From the NCBI RefSeq assembly GCF_016775705.1, contig NZ_CP068760.1, positions 3,596,001-3,660,000 on the forward strand: a stretch of 64,000 nucleotides of DNA, read 5' to 3'. The translations under genes were made by a program, and so were the position numbers. The stretch comes from Chryseobacterium cucumeris (lineage in GTDB: Bacteria > Bacteroidota > Bacteroidia > Flavobacteriales > Weeksellaceae). This document shows, piece by piece, positions 35,148-45,815 of this stretch. Under the pieces are notes generated by a model. It had not been told where the DNA came from, searched no databases, and saw only the letters and a list, made by a program, of their open reading frames with translations. Each line of letters begins with the position of its first letter. Position 1 is the first letter of the stretch.

Positions 35148-38100
35148 ATGAACGCGATATTCTTATTTGAAGCCGGACGCTCTTCCAAGCACTGGCTCAC
35201 CTATCTTGTGGCCTTACTTTTAATAGGAATGGGCATCTTTTCTGGCAATCAGTTCAATCTTTCAGTAGGAGAAGGGATTTATTTAAACTCTCCCTACACC
35301 ATTGGTTTTATGACCGGAATGCTGAGCCTTGCCGTGATTTTTTTCGCTACGGTTTATGCATTGCAGCTGCTTTTTAAAGATCAGGATTCAAAATTTGACA
35401 GTATTCTGTTTTCATTCCCATTGTCAAAACTCACTTACCTGAAAGGGAAATTCTATGCTTATTTTTTACAGACGTTTTTAAGTTTTTCTTTCCTAATGAC
35501 AGGATTTATCATAGGTCAGATGATGCGGACGGGAAGTGAAATGCAGGAAGGTTTTAACATTGTCCATTATTTATACCCTTTATTCATATTCGGTTTTATC
35601 AACAGTTTATTTGTCTGCAGTTTCCTTTTTCTCATTGCATTTATTGTCAGGAAAAAACTGCTGATTGTAGTAGGCGGACTGCTTCTGTATGTTTCTTACA
35701 TGATTATCCTGCTGTTTTCCAATTCACCCTTTATGGCGGGAAGTCTTCCCCAGTCACTGGAAACGCAACAGTTTTCGGCTTTAATAGATCCTTTTGGATT
35801 ATCCGCTTATTTTATGGAAGCCCGTGATCTCACAGCTCATCAGAAAAATATTCAACTGGTACCTTTCTCTGGTTATCTTTTGTTTAACAGAATTTTATTC
35901 TCTTTTATATCTGTTGGAATTCTTCTGCTTTCACATAGATTATTTTCTTTCTCCAATACCTCAGGAAAGAAAGTAAAAACATTAGGAAATACTCTTATAT
36001 TTTCGGAAACAAATGGAGCTGAATACTCCACTGTTACACCCAGATTCAATGGATGGAGTTCTTTCCGGTCCGTATTGTCCTTTACAAAAACCGATCTTAC
36101 CTATTTGTTTAAAAGCATTGCCATTCCTGCTGTATCGATTCTTTTATTATTCTCTGTGGGAATGGAAATGTATGCCGAAATTGAAAAAGGCATCCGTCTT
36201 CCGCAGAAGTATGCGAGTTCAGGTCTTATGGCGGCCACCATTTCAGAAAACTTCCATTTGCTTGGACTTCTTATTTCCGTTTATTTTTTAAACGATGTCT
36301 ACTGGAGAAGTTCTTCTTCAGGATTTTCTCTGATTGAAAACAGTACCTATTTATCAAAAAACAGATTAACCGGCCATTTCATTTCCATCAGTTTTCTGCT
36401 GTTTTTCTTCACCGGAATTGTAATTATTCAGGGCATTATTTTTCAGGCGGCTTATCAGTATTTTCATATTGATTGGAATGCTTATCTCGGTGTTTTTCTT
36501 TTCAATACTTTCCCATTGATGCTGTTTTCCGGATTGATTCTTTTGATAAATGACAGAATTCCCAACAAATTCATAGCCCTTGGAGTTTCCATTCTTGCCG
36601 TTTTTATAGTATCAGGTCCGGTTTCAGGGAAATTGATACCCTACCCTCTTTTCAGAATATTCTCAGATTTTAAAGGGACTTACAGTGAGTTTAACGGCTA
36701 TGGAATCTATGAAGAAGCTTTTCTACAAAGACTTTTATTCGGAACAGGGATTATCAGTATTTTATGGATGCTCAACAGCATTATAAAAATTAAAAAAGTT
36801 CCTGTACTTGTATGTGGCTTCAGTATCATTCTGCTCATCTCAGGAATCTTTGCCGGAACATTGTTTATGAAAGGTTATATCCCAAAAAATGAAGATCAGG
36901 CTATTCTAAGCTCGGAAGCATATGAAAAAAACTATCGAAAGTATGAAAAACTTCTACAGCCGGATATCACCGATATTGCTACAGAAATTAAACTGTATCC
37001 TTCGAAAAATGCTTATCAGATCATTGGAAAATATACCCTTAAAAATCAAACCAATCAACCTATCAATAAGGTCCTGATCAATTTTAATAAAGATTTAAAA
37101 CTGGAATCTGCTGTGATAAAGTGTGGTACTGAAATCTCAAAAATTAATAAGCATGTTACAGAAGTTTCATTACAAAAGCCTCTCCGGCCTGGTAAAACAG
37201 CTTCTCTTGATTTTAAAATCTCCTATCAATGGTTTGCGGTCAACGGACACCGGTCTTTCAATGCCATTATTGAAGACGGATCTTTTATGAGGATCAGCAG
37301 GTATTACCCAACAATTGGATATCAGAAGGATAATGAAATTCAGGATGAAAAACAACGCAGCCAATTCAGCCTTGGAAAACTTACTGAACTGAAGAAACCG
37401 GAAGCCCCTGAAGTTTCAAAAAGGGATTTTATCAATCTTACGATGATGATTTCCACCGAAAAGAAACAAACAGCCATAGGAACAGGAGATCTTGTCAAAA
37501 AATGGTCACAGGCCGGGCGCAACTATTTCAAGTTTAAAGCAGATCAGATTCCTTTCCGGTTTGCCGTTTCATCTGCTGAATATAAGATCAAAAGCGAGAA
37601 CTATAAAGGAATTTTCATCAATATCTTTTATCATCAGAAACACTTTGAGAATGTGAATCACCTTCTTGAAAACGCAAAGCTTACTTTAGATTACTGCCTG
37701 CAGAATTTCGGGACTTACCCTTTTAAAAGCATCAACTTTGCGGAGATTTCTTCTTTTACCAGAGGTTTTGCGGCTACAGCCTATCCTTCTGCTGTTTTTA
37801 TGCCTGAGGATATGGTTTTCCACGCCAATATTCTGGCGGATAAGAAACAGGATGTCATCAATGAGCTGGCAGGTCATGAACTTTCCCATCTCTGGTGGGG
37901 CAGCAGCCAGATCGACCCTGATGACAGAGAAGGTTCTGTGATGCTTACTGAAACCCTCGCCATGTATACCGAAATGATGCTCTACAAAAAAATGCATGGC
38001 AAAGAAAAAATGATGGAAAGAATCAACGTACATCAGCAGATCTATGACAATGAAAAAGGACTGTCTGAAAATGTACCGATCTACAAAGCGACCGGAGACG

Positions 38101-38390
38101 TACCTCATATTTCATATTCCAAAGGGGCTGCAGCAATGGTACAGTTGAGTAACTTAATCGGTGAAGATAAAGTGAACCTGGCTTTGAAAAATTTCCTCAA
38201 TAATAATCAATATCCAAAGAAACCTGGTTCATCGGATCTGATCAATGAGTTTTACAACGTTGCTCCGGATATTTCCACCAGAAAACAAATCGACAGATTA
38301 TTCAAAACCACAGAAAATATAAGGTTTACTTCAGGATCTAAAACTGCTTCTGTAAAGACAAAATCCAAAGAATCCGGTAACAGTTTTTAA
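35148..38390 (+). CDS. ABC-2-type permease fused to an M1-like aminopeptidase
   Basis: 1080 residues. About residues 1-580 contain two blocks of around six membrane helices, the permease part of an ABC-2-type exporter. The remainder (~600-1080) is an M1-type metallopeptidase: a beta domain, then H910-E-L-S-H914 followed by a Glu (E935), 20 residues on, two more than the usual 18; WWGSSQ and ETLAMYTE are M1-type. The peptidase would lie on the periplasmic side (inference). It starts 2 bases after the ATPase gene. Confidence 0.85.
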   Translation: MNAIFLFEAGRSSKHWLTYLVALLLIGMGIFSGNQFNLSVGEGIYLNSPYTIGFMTGMLSLAVIFFATVYALQLLFKDQDSKFDSILFSFPLSKLTYLKGKFYAYFLQTFLSFSFLMTGFIIGQMMRTGSEMQEGFNIVHYLYPLFIFGFINSLFVCSFLFLIAFIVRKKLLIVVGGLLLYVSYMIILLFSNSPFMAGSLPQSLETQQFSALIDPFGLSAYFMEARDLTAHQKNIQLVPFSGYLLFNRILFSFISVGILLLSHRLFSFSNTSGKKVKTLGNTLIFSETNGAEYSTVTPRFNGWSSFRSVLSFTKTDLTYLFKSIAIPAVSILLLFSVGMEMYAEIEKGIRLPQKYASSGLMAATISENFHLLGLLISVYFLNDVYWRSSSSGFSLIENSTYLSKNRLTGHFISISFLLFFFTGIVIIQGIIFQAAYQYFHIDWNAYLGVFLFNTFPLMLFSGLILLINDRIPNKFIALGVSILAVFIVSGPVSGKLIPYPLFRIFSDFKGTYSEFNGYGIYEEAFLQRLLFGTGIISILWMLNSIIKIKKVPVLVCGFSIILLISGIFAGTLFMKGYIPKNEDQAILSSEAYEKNYRKYEKLLQPDITDIATEIKLYPSKNAYQIIGKYTLKNQTNQPINKVLINFNKDLKLESAVIKCGTEISKINKHVTEVSLQKPLRPGKTASLDFKISYQWFAVNGHRSFNAIIEDGSFMRISRYYPTIGYQKDNEIQDEKQRSQFSLGKLTELKKPEAPEVSKRDFINLTMMISTEKKQTAIGTGDLVKKWSQAGRNYFKFKADQIPFRFAVSSAEYKIKSENYKGIFINIFYHQKHFENVNHLLENAKLTLDYCLQNFGTYPFKSINFAEISSFTRGFAATAYPSAVFMPEDMVFHANILADKKQDVINELAGHELSHLWWGSSQIDPDDREGSVMLTETLAMYTEMMLYKKMHGKEKMMERINVHQQIYDNEKGLSENVPIYKATGDVPHISYSKGAAAMVQLSNLIGEDKVNLALKNFLNNNQYPKKPGSSDLINEFYNVAPDISTRKQIDRLFKTTENIRFTSGSKTASVKTKSKESGNSF

Positions 38391-38449
38391 TTTTTTTTGA
38401 AAATATTTTTCAGGAATTGTAACAAAGTAAAATGATGATTTACTAATTA

Positions 38450-38478
38450 ATTGACATATCAATAATTGATACATCATT
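38450..38478. promoter_or_regulatory. Twin MarR operator candidates
   Basis: ATTGACATATCAAT (38450-38463) and ATTGATACATCATT (38465-38478) are two adjacent 14-base near-palindromes with the TTGA-N4-TCAA pattern, directly before the MarR start at 38493. Confidence 0.5.
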
Positions 38479-38492
38479 TTAAATCTGAAAAT

Positions 38493-38933
38493 ATGGAAAA
38501 GTTAAATTCAATCATATTCTACAACATAGACAAAGCGATCAGATCTTACAGAAACTATGCTCAACGCCAGCTGAAAGCGCATGGTTACACGATCACTATT
38601 GATCAATGGCTTATCATCAAAGCGATTCTGGAAAACCCGGGAATTACCCAGAATGAAATTGGTGATCTGGTTTTTAAGGACAATGCTTCTGTCACGAGAA
38701 TGATTGATTTAATGGTAAAATCCGAATACATTATCAGAAAAGTTCATCCTGAAGACCGAAGAAAAACCAACCTGGAAGTGACAGATTCAGGGGTAAAAGT
38801 GATTAAAGAGGTTCAGAATATCGTAGAAAAGAACCGAAAAACAGCTTTAAAGGGCATCAGCAATGAAGAACTGGAAGTGATGTATTCAGCTTTACTGAAA
38901 ATTTCAGAAAACTGTCTCAACCCTAAAAAGTAA
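38493..38933 (+). CDS. MarR-family regulator
   Basis: 146 residues from the ATG at 38493 (a TTG at 38466 lies inside the operator and is unlikely). Winged helix: TIDQWLIIKAILENPGITQNEIGDLVFKD, recognition helix NASVTRMIDLMVKSEYI and wing VHPEDRRKTNLEVTDSG. The RK/D pattern of the wing is standard. It precedes a TonB-dependent receptor by 6 bases and so probably controls it, sensing an unknown small molecule. It may regulate itself through the twin palindromes. Confidence 0.9.
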   Translation: MEKLNSIIFYNIDKAIRSYRNYAQRQLKAHGYTITIDQWLIIKAILENPGITQNEIGDLVFKDNASVTRMIDLMVKSEYIIRKVHPEDRRKTNLEVTDSGVKVIKEVQNIVEKNRKTALKGISNEELEVMYSALLKISENCLNPKK

Positions 38934-38939
38934 AACGAT

Positions 38940-41357
38940 ATGACCAGAATATTCTCACTTATTATTGTCTGTATGCTGATGCTGTTCAACAGCAGGATCT
39001 CTGCCCAGCAGGCAATGCAGAGTTTGACTTTGTCAGGAAACATAAAATCCGACAAAGCAGAGCAGATGGAGATCAATCTCTTTGATGCTGATCAGAAATT
39101 GATCAAAACAGAAATTGCTGATAAGAGCGGTAAGTTCAATTTTAATGATTTAAAAGAAGGAACTTATCAGTTAAAAATTAATAAAAACGGTACTGAGGTT
39201 TATCACTCGGAAAATATTTCATTAACCGAAAATAAGACCCTCAATCCCATTGACCTGAATGTAAAATCGATTGAAGGAGTAACGATCACCAAAACCAGGC
39301 CTCTCATTGAAAGGCAGGATGGAAAAATGATCATGAACGTTGAAAACAGTATTGCAAGTACCGGGAATTCTGCTTTTGAACTTCTGGAAAAGGCTCCGGG
39401 AGTGAATATTGACAATAACGACAATATCAGTCTTCGCGGAAAAGGAAACCTTCTGATCCAGATCGATGGTAAAAATACTCCCATGACGGGAACTGATCTT
39501 GCCAATTATCTGAAGGGAATCCCCTCTTCCACCATTGAAAAGATAGAGTTCATCACCAATCCTTCTTCAAAATATGATGCAGCAGGATCGGCCATCATTA
39601 ATATTAAACTTAAAAAGGAACAGAGAAAAGGAACTAACGGAACTATTTCAAGCTCTCTGGGATCGGGTAAATATGTAAAAAACAACAACAGTTTCAGCAT
39701 CAACCACAGGAATAAAAACATTAATATTTTCGGAAATTACAGCTTTGCGTACAGGGAAGCTTACAACGGATTGGTTCTCGACAGAAATTTCTATGAAGCC
39801 AATACCTTTAAGAAAGCGTATGTGCAGGATAATTATCTGAAATTCAAATTCAACAGCCATGTGGCCAAAGCGGGAATGGATTATTATCTGAACGACAAGA
39901 ATGTGCTTGGATTTTCTGTGGGACTTGTTTCCAACAAATTCAACATCAACGGAGACAATTCCAACGTCACACTGGGCAGCAGCTACCTTCCTGAAAGTAC
40001 TTTTACAACAGTCAACAGATCGAATGACCGCTGGACCAATGTTTCATTCAACCTTAATCATAAATATACGATTGATTCGCTGGGTTCTGATATTTCTACC
40101 GATTTTGACTATATCAATTACGCCAACTCATCTTTGCAGAGCTTTGATACAAGAACGCATGATATTTCCAGCGGTACAGACAACCTCGACATTATCAAAG
40201 GTGATATGGACGGAAAACTGAATATCTACTCTTTAAAATCTGATCTTACAAAAAACTTCAGCAACGACTGGAAGCTGGAAAGCGGAGTAAAAACCAGTTT
40301 TGTAAAGACAGATAATGACCTGAAATTCTTCAACGCCAGTTCAGGGGTTCCTGTTCCGGATCTTGGAAAGACCAATCATTTTATTTATGAGGAAAACATC
40401 AATGCAGTGTATGGAAATTTGTCCAAAAAATGGGAAAAATTTAAAGCTACAGCAGGTTTAAGAGTTGAAAACACCAATGTAAAAGGAACTCAGATTACCA
40501 CCCATCAAATCAATAAAAGAAATTATACCCAACTGTTTCCAAGCGCTGTTCTCAGTTATGATCTGACGGATAAAAGCAACATTGAAATCAATCTCAGCAG
40601 AAGAATTACAAGACCAAGCTACAACCAGCTGAATCCTTTTAAATTCTATCTTGACCCTACCACGCTGAAAGCCGGGAATCCTGATCTGAACCCTCAAATC
40701 ACAATGAATTATGAATTAACCTACAGTCTGAGTAATAAATACTTTGCCACTTTAAGCTACAGCAGGAATTCTGATAATATCACAGACATCCTAAAACCTG
40801 TCATAGAAAACGGGCAGATTGTAACCGTACAGACCATTGAAAACCTGAATTCTGCTTCTTATTTCGGATTAAACCTGATCGCTCCGGTAAAGGTGACCCA
40901 ATGGTGGGATATGAATAACAGTGCCAATTTCTATTATGGCTCCTACACAGGAAATGTCTCCGGAACCCAGATCAATAATAAAGGGAATTTTACATTCAGT
41001 ATCAACAGTATTAATTCCTTTAAGCTGGGAAATGGTTTCACTGCTGAACTTACAGGAAATTACAAAGCCAGAGAAATTTATGCTTATCTGAATGTGAGCC
41101 CGAACTGGTACCTCAACGTTGGAGCACAGAAGAAGTTTAAAAATAACAGTGTTCTGAAGCTTTCCTTCACTGATGTCTTCTTTACCAGCAATATCAAAGG
41201 GCAAACGGTGTATAATGATTATTTAGAAAACTTCGCGGTGAAAAGAGATACCCGTGTCGCGACCCTCTCCTATACTTACAATTTTGGTTCTTCCAAAAAC
41301 GGACAGCCCAGAAAAACAGGCGGTGCTGAGGATCTGAAGCAGAGAGTGGGAAATTAA
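38940..41357 (+). CDS. TonB-dependent outer-membrane receptor (OMP_b-brl_3 type)
   Basis: 805 residues with signal peptide ending ISAQ. Then a carboxypeptidase-regulatory beta sandwich (about 28-115), a plug (about 120-220: VTITKTRPLIERQDGK, LLEKAPGVNIDNND, NPSSKYDAAGSAIINIKLKK) and a long beta-barrel ending in a Phe-containing strand followed by a charged tail. The barrel part matches the outer-membrane receptor class seen across Bacteroidota. The substrate is unknown; being behind a MarR gene, it may take up or export a small toxic compound. Outer membrane. Confidence 0.88.
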   Translation: MTRIFSLIIVCMLMLFNSRISAQQAMQSLTLSGNIKSDKAEQMEINLFDADQKLIKTEIADKSGKFNFNDLKEGTYQLKINKNGTEVYHSENISLTENKTLNPIDLNVKSIEGVTITKTRPLIERQDGKMIMNVENSIASTGNSAFELLEKAPGVNIDNNDNISLRGKGNLLIQIDGKNTPMTGTDLANYLKGIPSSTIEKIEFITNPSSKYDAAGSAIINIKLKKEQRKGTNGTISSSLGSGKYVKNNNSFSINHRNKNINIFGNYSFAYREAYNGLVLDRNFYEANTFKKAYVQDNYLKFKFNSHVAKAGMDYYLNDKNVLGFSVGLVSNKFNINGDNSNVTLGSSYLPESTFTTVNRSNDRWTNVSFNLNHKYTIDSLGSDISTDFDYINYANSSLQSFDTRTHDISSGTDNLDIIKGDMDGKLNIYSLKSDLTKNFSNDWKLESGVKTSFVKTDNDLKFFNASSGVPVPDLGKTNHFIYEENINAVYGNLSKKWEKFKATAGLRVENTNVKGTQITTHQINKRNYTQLFPSAVLSYDLTDKSNIEINLSRRITRPSYNQLNPFKFYLDPTTLKAGNPDLNPQITMNYELTYSLSNKYFATLSYSRNSDNITDILKPVIENGQIVTVQTIENLNSASYFGLNLIAPVKVTQWWDMNNSANFYYGSYTGNVSGTQINNKGNFTFSINSINSFKLGNGFTAELTGNYKAREIYAYLNVSPNWYLNVGAQKKFKNNSVLKLSFTDVFFTSNIKGQTVYNDYLENFAVKRDTRVATLSYTYNFGSSKNGQPRKTGGAEDLKQRVGN

Positions 41358-41364
41358 TTGTAAG

Positions 41365-41604
41365 AAGTTGGAAAACGCAAAGACGCGAAGAAGGAGAAAT
41401 AAAATACTGTATTTAAGACGCAAAGATTTTATCTTCGATAAAATTGAGCACCGAATAACTGTACCTGTATTTTAGTCTCTCACGATTGGGCAGGCAAAGC
41501 AAATGCAAAAAATAAAACAATATGCTTGCTGAAAATCTTCGATTTTCTTGCGCCCTAATCAATATTAAATTAAAATTACTTTGCGCCTTTGCGTTTTCCA
41601 ACTT
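41365..41604. repeat. 240-bp element with 26-base inverted ends
   Basis: AAGTTGGAAAACGCAAAGAC (from 41365) and GCGCCTTTGCGTTTTCCAAC (to 41602, CTT continuing to 41604) are inverted arms (24 of 26 positions match). The arms contain heptamer-like units (AACGCAA AGACGCG AAGAAGG). The interior has secondary partial repeats. It fills the gap 41358-41673 between convergent genes. Nothing else is seen except the pnp terminator. Confidence 0.6.
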
Positions 41605-41623
41605 ATAACTTATGGTATAAAAA

Positions 41624-41653
41624 GCAAAAATCCCTCAAATTGAGGGATTTTTT
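41624..41653 (-). terminator. Terminator of pnp
   Basis: AAAAATCCCTCAA and TTGAGGGATTTTT form a perfect stem with practically no loop beyond AT; T runs on both strands make it usable by both convergent genes. Confidence 0.75.
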
Positions 41654-41673
41654 ATGTTTAAGAATGAATCTTA

Positions 41674-43929
41674 TTAAGCTTCGTTAGAAGGATTCTGATT
41701 TTCCACTGGTTTTTCGCTTTGTGGCTTTTCACCTTGTGGTTTCTGTCCTTCCGGTCTTCTTTGTCCTTCTGGTCTTTTCTGCCCTTCAGGTCTACCTTGT
41801 CCTTCAGGTCTTGGAGGTCTTGGTAAAAGAACTTTACGGGAAAGTTTCATTTTCTTACGGTCATCATAACCCATGAACTTCACTTCTACCTCATCACCTT
41901 CTGCATAAGGAACTTTGTCCAGACGAGCCCATTCAATTTCAGAAATGTGAAGAAGTCCTTCTGTTCCTTTAGCAATCGCTACGAATGCACCAAAGTCCAT
42001 TACTTTCACTACTTTACCTTTGTAAACTTCACCAACAACCGGTACGAAAGTAATTTCATTGATCTTAGCAATAGCAGCATTGATTTTTTCTCTGTCTGTT
42101 CCTGCAATTTCGATACGTCCGATTTCTCCCATCTCTTCGATAGCAATAACCGTATCTGTATCTTTCTGTAACTGTTGAATAATTTTTCCACCAGGCCCGA
42201 TTACAGCTCCAATGAAATCTTTTGGAATCTCCATAACCACCATTTTCGGAGCGTGAGGCTTCACATCTGCTCTTGGCTGGGAAATCGTTTCCGTGATTTT
42301 ATTAAGGATGTGTAATCTTCCGTCTTTAGCCTGCATCAAAGCTTTCTCCATGATATCCATAGAAAGTCCCTGGATCTTGATGTCCATCTGGCAAGCTGTG
42401 ATACCGTCTGCAGTACCTGTTACTTTGAAGTCCATATCTCCAAGGTGATCTTCATCCCCCAAGATATCAGAAAGTACGGTAAATTTACCTGATTTTGTAT
42501 CGGTGATCAGACCCATTGCAATTCCTGAAACAGGTTTTGTAATCTGAACCCCTGCATCCATCAATGCTAATGTACCTGCACAAACTGTTGCCATTGAAGA
42601 AGAACCGTTAGATTCTAAGATATCGGAAACAATTCTGATTGTATATGGATTTTCTGCCGGAATTACTGCTGTTAAAGCTCTTTGAGCTAAGTTTCCGTGT
42701 CCTACTTCTCTTCTTGAAGTACCTCTTAAAGGTCTTGCTTCACCTGTAGAGAATGGAGGGAAGTTATAGTGTAAGAAGAATCTTTCGTCGTGCTGCGTGA
42801 TTACGCTGTCGATCATGTTCGCATCTTTTACAGAACCCAGAGTCACCGCAGTCAGAGACTGAGTTTCTCCTCTTGTAAAGATCGCAGAACCGTGAGCTCC
42901 CGGAAGGTAATCAATTTCTGACCAGATTGGACGGATTGTCTGAGGATCACGACCATCAAGACGGATATTGTCTTCAAGGATCATCTGACGCATTGCTTCT
43001 TTCTCTACATCATGGTAATATACTTTAACAAAAGGAGTTACTCTTGCCAGTTCTTCTTCATTTTCAGCATATTGTGCTAAAAACTCTTCAAGAACCGCTT
43101 TGAATTTTTCTCCTCTTTCTTCTTTATTAGATGGAGTCTTCGCTACTTCATATACTTTGTTGTAGCACTCTTTCCATACTTTTTCACGAATTTCCTCGTC
43201 GTGATCTTCGTGGCTGTATTCTCTTTTAGGGAAAGATTTTCCTACTTTTTCAGCTAATCTCTCCTGAGCTTCAATCTGTTTTCTGATCTCAGCGTGAGCG
43301 AAGTTGATGGCTTCAAGCATTTCCTGCTCAGAGATCTCCTTCATTTCTCCTTCTACCATTACGATGGAGTCTTTAGTAGCTCCCACCATAATGTCGATAT
43401 CTGATTTTAATAAATTTTCATAGCTTGGATTCACAGACAATTGTCCGTCAATTCTTACTACTCTTGCTTCAGACATTGGCCCGTTGAAAGGGATATCTGT
43501 AATCGCAATAGCTGCAGAAGCTGCCAGACCTGCCAATGCTTCAGGCATTACTTCTTTATCGTAAGAAATCAATGAAATCATCACCTGTACTTCCGCATGG
43601 AAATCTTCAGGGAAAAGAGGACGTAATACTCTGTCCACCAATCTCATTGTAAGCACTTCATCATCAGATGGTTTTGCTTCTCTACGGAAGAAATTCCCAG
43701 GAATTCTTCCACCTGCGTAGAATTTTTCTCTGTAATCTACCGTTAATGGTAAAAAGTCTACACCAGGATTGGCTTCTTTATTGGCTACAACAGTTGCTAA
43801 AAGCATTGTTCCGCCACATTTCACTACTACAGATCCGTCAGCCTGCTTAGCCAGCTTCCCCGTTTCAATAGTGATTTCCCTGCCGTCTGCAAGGGTAATC
43901 GTTTCTGTAAACGCTTGAGGTATACTCAT
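41674..43929 (-). CDS. pnp: Polyribonucleotide nucleotidyltransferase (PNPase)
   Basis: 751 residues. A 3'-5' phosphorolytic RNase, also able to synthesise RNA tails. Two RNase PH cores (residues ~1-210 and ~310-540; [44 protein letters not shown] and [17 protein letters not shown] in the second) flank a helical linker; KH ([25 protein letters not shown]) and S1 ([19 protein letters not shown]) domains follow. The tail (about 700-751) is a Pro/Glu/Gly/Gln repeat unusual for PNPase. Exact promoter TACCTTTG at 43995-44002 (minus). Confidence 0.95.
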   Translation of the reverse strand: MSIPQAFTETITLADGREITIETGKLAKQADGSVVVKCGGTMLLATVVANKEANPGVDFLPLTVDYREKFYAGGRIPGNFFRREAKPSDDEVLTMRLVDRVLRPLFPEDFHAEVQVMISLISYDKEVMPEALAGLAASAAIAITDIPFNGPMSEARVVRIDGQLSVNPSYENLLKSDIDIMVGATKDSIVMVEGEMKEISEQEMLEAINFAHAEIRKQIEAQERLAEKVGKSFPKREYSHEDHDEEIREKVWKECYNKVYEVAKTPSNKEERGEKFKAVLEEFLAQYAENEEELARVTPFVKVYYHDVEKEAMRQMILEDNIRLDGRDPQTIRPIWSEIDYLPGAHGSAIFTRGETQSLTAVTLGSVKDANMIDSVITQHDERFFLHYNFPPFSTGEARPLRGTSRREVGHGNLAQRALTAVIPAENPYTIRIVSDILESNGSSSMATVCAGTLALMDAGVQITKPVSGIAMGLITDTKSGKFTVLSDILGDEDHLGDMDFKVTGTADGITACQMDIKIQGLSMDIMEKALMQAKDGRLHILNKITETISQPRADVKPHAPKMVVMEIPKDFIGAVIGPGGKIIQQLQKDTDTVIAIEEMGEIGRIEIAGTDREKINAAIAKINEITFVPVVGEVYKGKVVKVMDFGAFVAIAKGTEGLLHISEIEWARLDKVPYAEGDEVEVKFMGYDDRKKMKLSRKVLLPRPPRPEGQGRPEGQKRPEGQRRPEGQKPQGEKPQSEKPVENQNPSNEA

Positions 43930-43994
43930 AAATTTGCTTCTTTATACTCCGTATTGAGTATGATTAATATTTAAACTCTTTAAATTTTCGTTTG

Positions 43995-44002
43995 CAAAGG
44001 TA
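43995..44002 (-). promoter_or_regulatory. -7 element for pnp
   Basis: TACCTTTG on the minus strand, exact consensus, 65 bases before the start codon. Confidence 0.55.
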
Positions 44003-44286
44003 CTATATAATAATGATATATTAAATTTTTCGATTGCTTTAATAGGTGTTTAAAATACAAAAAATTGGCTATCAATTGATGAAAGTTTGAAAATTTGCAT
44101 TAGTAATCTGAACTTATTCACTATTTACGAAAATAAAAAAGTGTTTTTTTGAGGATAATGTATTGAAAAATCCCGTCGTTTTTGTATTATTGTCTCAAAA
44201 AATGAAAATAACATATTGATCTGAAAAAAAGTATTTATTTCATTTTAAAAATGATTAAAATTATTGCAAACCAATAGGCTGATCCC
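44003..44286. other. Intergenic gap, no gene seen
   Basis: AT-rich DNA between the divergent pnp and MFS promoters. No ORF, terminator or clear repeat was found. Confidence 0.5.
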
Positions 44287-44294
44287 TATATTTG
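44287..44294 (+). promoter_or_regulatory. -7 element for the MFS transporter
   Basis: TATATTTG, exact consensus; the gene starts 68 bases later. Confidence 0.55.
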
Positions 44295-44362
44295 CCCTAC
44301 TTCACCAATTACAATGCTGTAGGCTAAAAAAGTTAAGGAACTATCCTTATCCAGATAAATAA

Positions 44363-45790
44363 ATGTTTATGATTAATAAAGAAGTACAATCTCAAAGCAG
44401 GAATTATACGGTTCCGTTGATTACCATTACCCTGCTGTTTTTTATGTGGGGATTCATCACCTGTATGAATGACATCCTGATTCCCTATCTGAAGCAACTA
44501 TTCAATCTTACCTTTTTCGAATCCATGCTGGTACAGTTCTGTTTTTTCGGGGCTTACTTTATCGGATCGCTGATTTATTTTATGATTTCCATCACGAAAG
44601 GAGATCCAATCAACAAATTAGGCTATAAGAAAGGAATCCTGTTCGGAATTTTTCTGGCCGCATTCGGCTGCGTTCTGTTTTATCCGGCAGCTACGTTCTC
44701 TTATTATCCGCTGTTTCTGGGAGCTTTGTTTATTTTAGGACTTGGCTTTACAGTACTGCAGATTACAGCCAACGCTTATGTTTCATTGCTGGGAAGTGAA
44801 GAATCTGCATCTAGCCGACTGAACATGACTCAGGCATTCAATGCCTTCGGAACCACCATTGCACCGGTACTTGGAGGTCACCTGATTTTTGAATTTTTCT
44901 CATCTCCGGACGGATCATTCAGTGCGGTAGCGACGAGAATTCCTTACCTTATTTTTGCAGGTATCCTTTTACTGGTTGCTTTATTGATTTCCAGAGTGAA
45001 GCTTCCTTCCTTCCAGATGGGTGAAGAAGAAATCGTAAAAGGCTGGGGAGCCCTTGAATTCAGTCACCTGAAATTTGGAGTATTTGCCATGTTCTGTTAC
45101 GTAGGCGGAGAAGTCGCCGTAGGAAGTTTCATCATTAGTTTCCTTGAGCAGCCGCAGATTATGGGCTTTAATGAGATCATCAGTAAAAATTACCTTTCCT
45201 TATATTGGGGAGGAGCAATGATCGGACGTTTTCTGGGAGCCATCTCTTTAAATCAATCCATAAGCCAAAGCAAAAAGGCTCTATATATGCTGGGAGCAGC
45301 GGCAGCAGTTTTCCTTGTGATTTTCAGCATTGTCAATCTTACTTTCAGTCAGATCAGCTTTTTCATTGTGTTTATCATCCTTAATTTCATTGCTTTTTTC
45401 GTGGGTAAAGCAGCTCCGGCAAGAACATTATCCATTTTTGCAGCAATCAATGTTGCCTTGTTGATTTCTGCAATGGTAAATCATGGTGAGCTGGCGATGT
45501 ACAGTATTTTAGGAATCGGAATTTTCAATTCTATTATGTTCTCAAATATTTACACACTGGCTATTTCAGGACTGGGTAAATATACCAGCCAGGGATCTTC
45601 ATTAGTGGTAATGGCTATTCTGGGAGGCGCTATTGTTCCGATATTCCAGGGATATCTTGCCGATCAGTTTGGAGTACAGCATTCATTTATTATTCCTGTA
45701 TTCTGTTATCTGGTAATTCTGATATTCGGAGCGTACTGTACCAAATATCTGGGTCATGTAGAAAGCACCGAAACAAAGTCCGGGCATTAA
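44363..45790 (+). CDS. Sugar MFS transporter (FucP/GluP type)
   Basis: 475 residues (ATG at 44369 would remove two). Twelve-helix transporter; FFMWGFITCMNDILIPYLKQLF is the FucP/GluP signature and NKLGYKKGILFG the loop 2-3 motif; LGFTVLQITANAYVSLLG and QAFNAFGTTIAPVLGG follow. Proton-coupled uptake of a hexose such as glucose or galactose into the cytosol. Its product would be phosphorylated by glucokinase (16.7 kb). Followed by a terminator at 45816-45852. Confidence 0.9.
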   Translation: MFMINKEVQSQSRNYTVPLITITLLFFMWGFITCMNDILIPYLKQLFNLTFFESMLVQFCFFGAYFIGSLIYFMISITKGDPINKLGYKKGILFGIFLAAFGCVLFYPAATFSYYPLFLGALFILGLGFTVLQITANAYVSLLGSEESASSRLNMTQAFNAFGTTIAPVLGGHLIFEFFSSPDGSFSAVATRIPYLIFAGILLLVALLISRVKLPSFQMGEEEIVKGWGALEFSHLKFGVFAMFCYVGGEVAVGSFIISFLEQPQIMGFNEIISKNYLSLYWGGAMIGRFLGAISLNQSISQSKKALYMLGAAAAVFLVIFSIVNLTFSQISFFIVFIILNFIAFFVGKAAPARTLSIFAAINVALLISAMVNHGELAMYSILGIGIFNSIMFSNIYTLAISGLGKYTSQGSSLVVMAILGGAIVPIFQGYLADQFGVQHSFIIPVFCYLVILIFGAYCTKYLGHVESTETKSGH

Positions 45791-45815
45791 AATCAAATTC
45801 AAATCAAAATGTATA

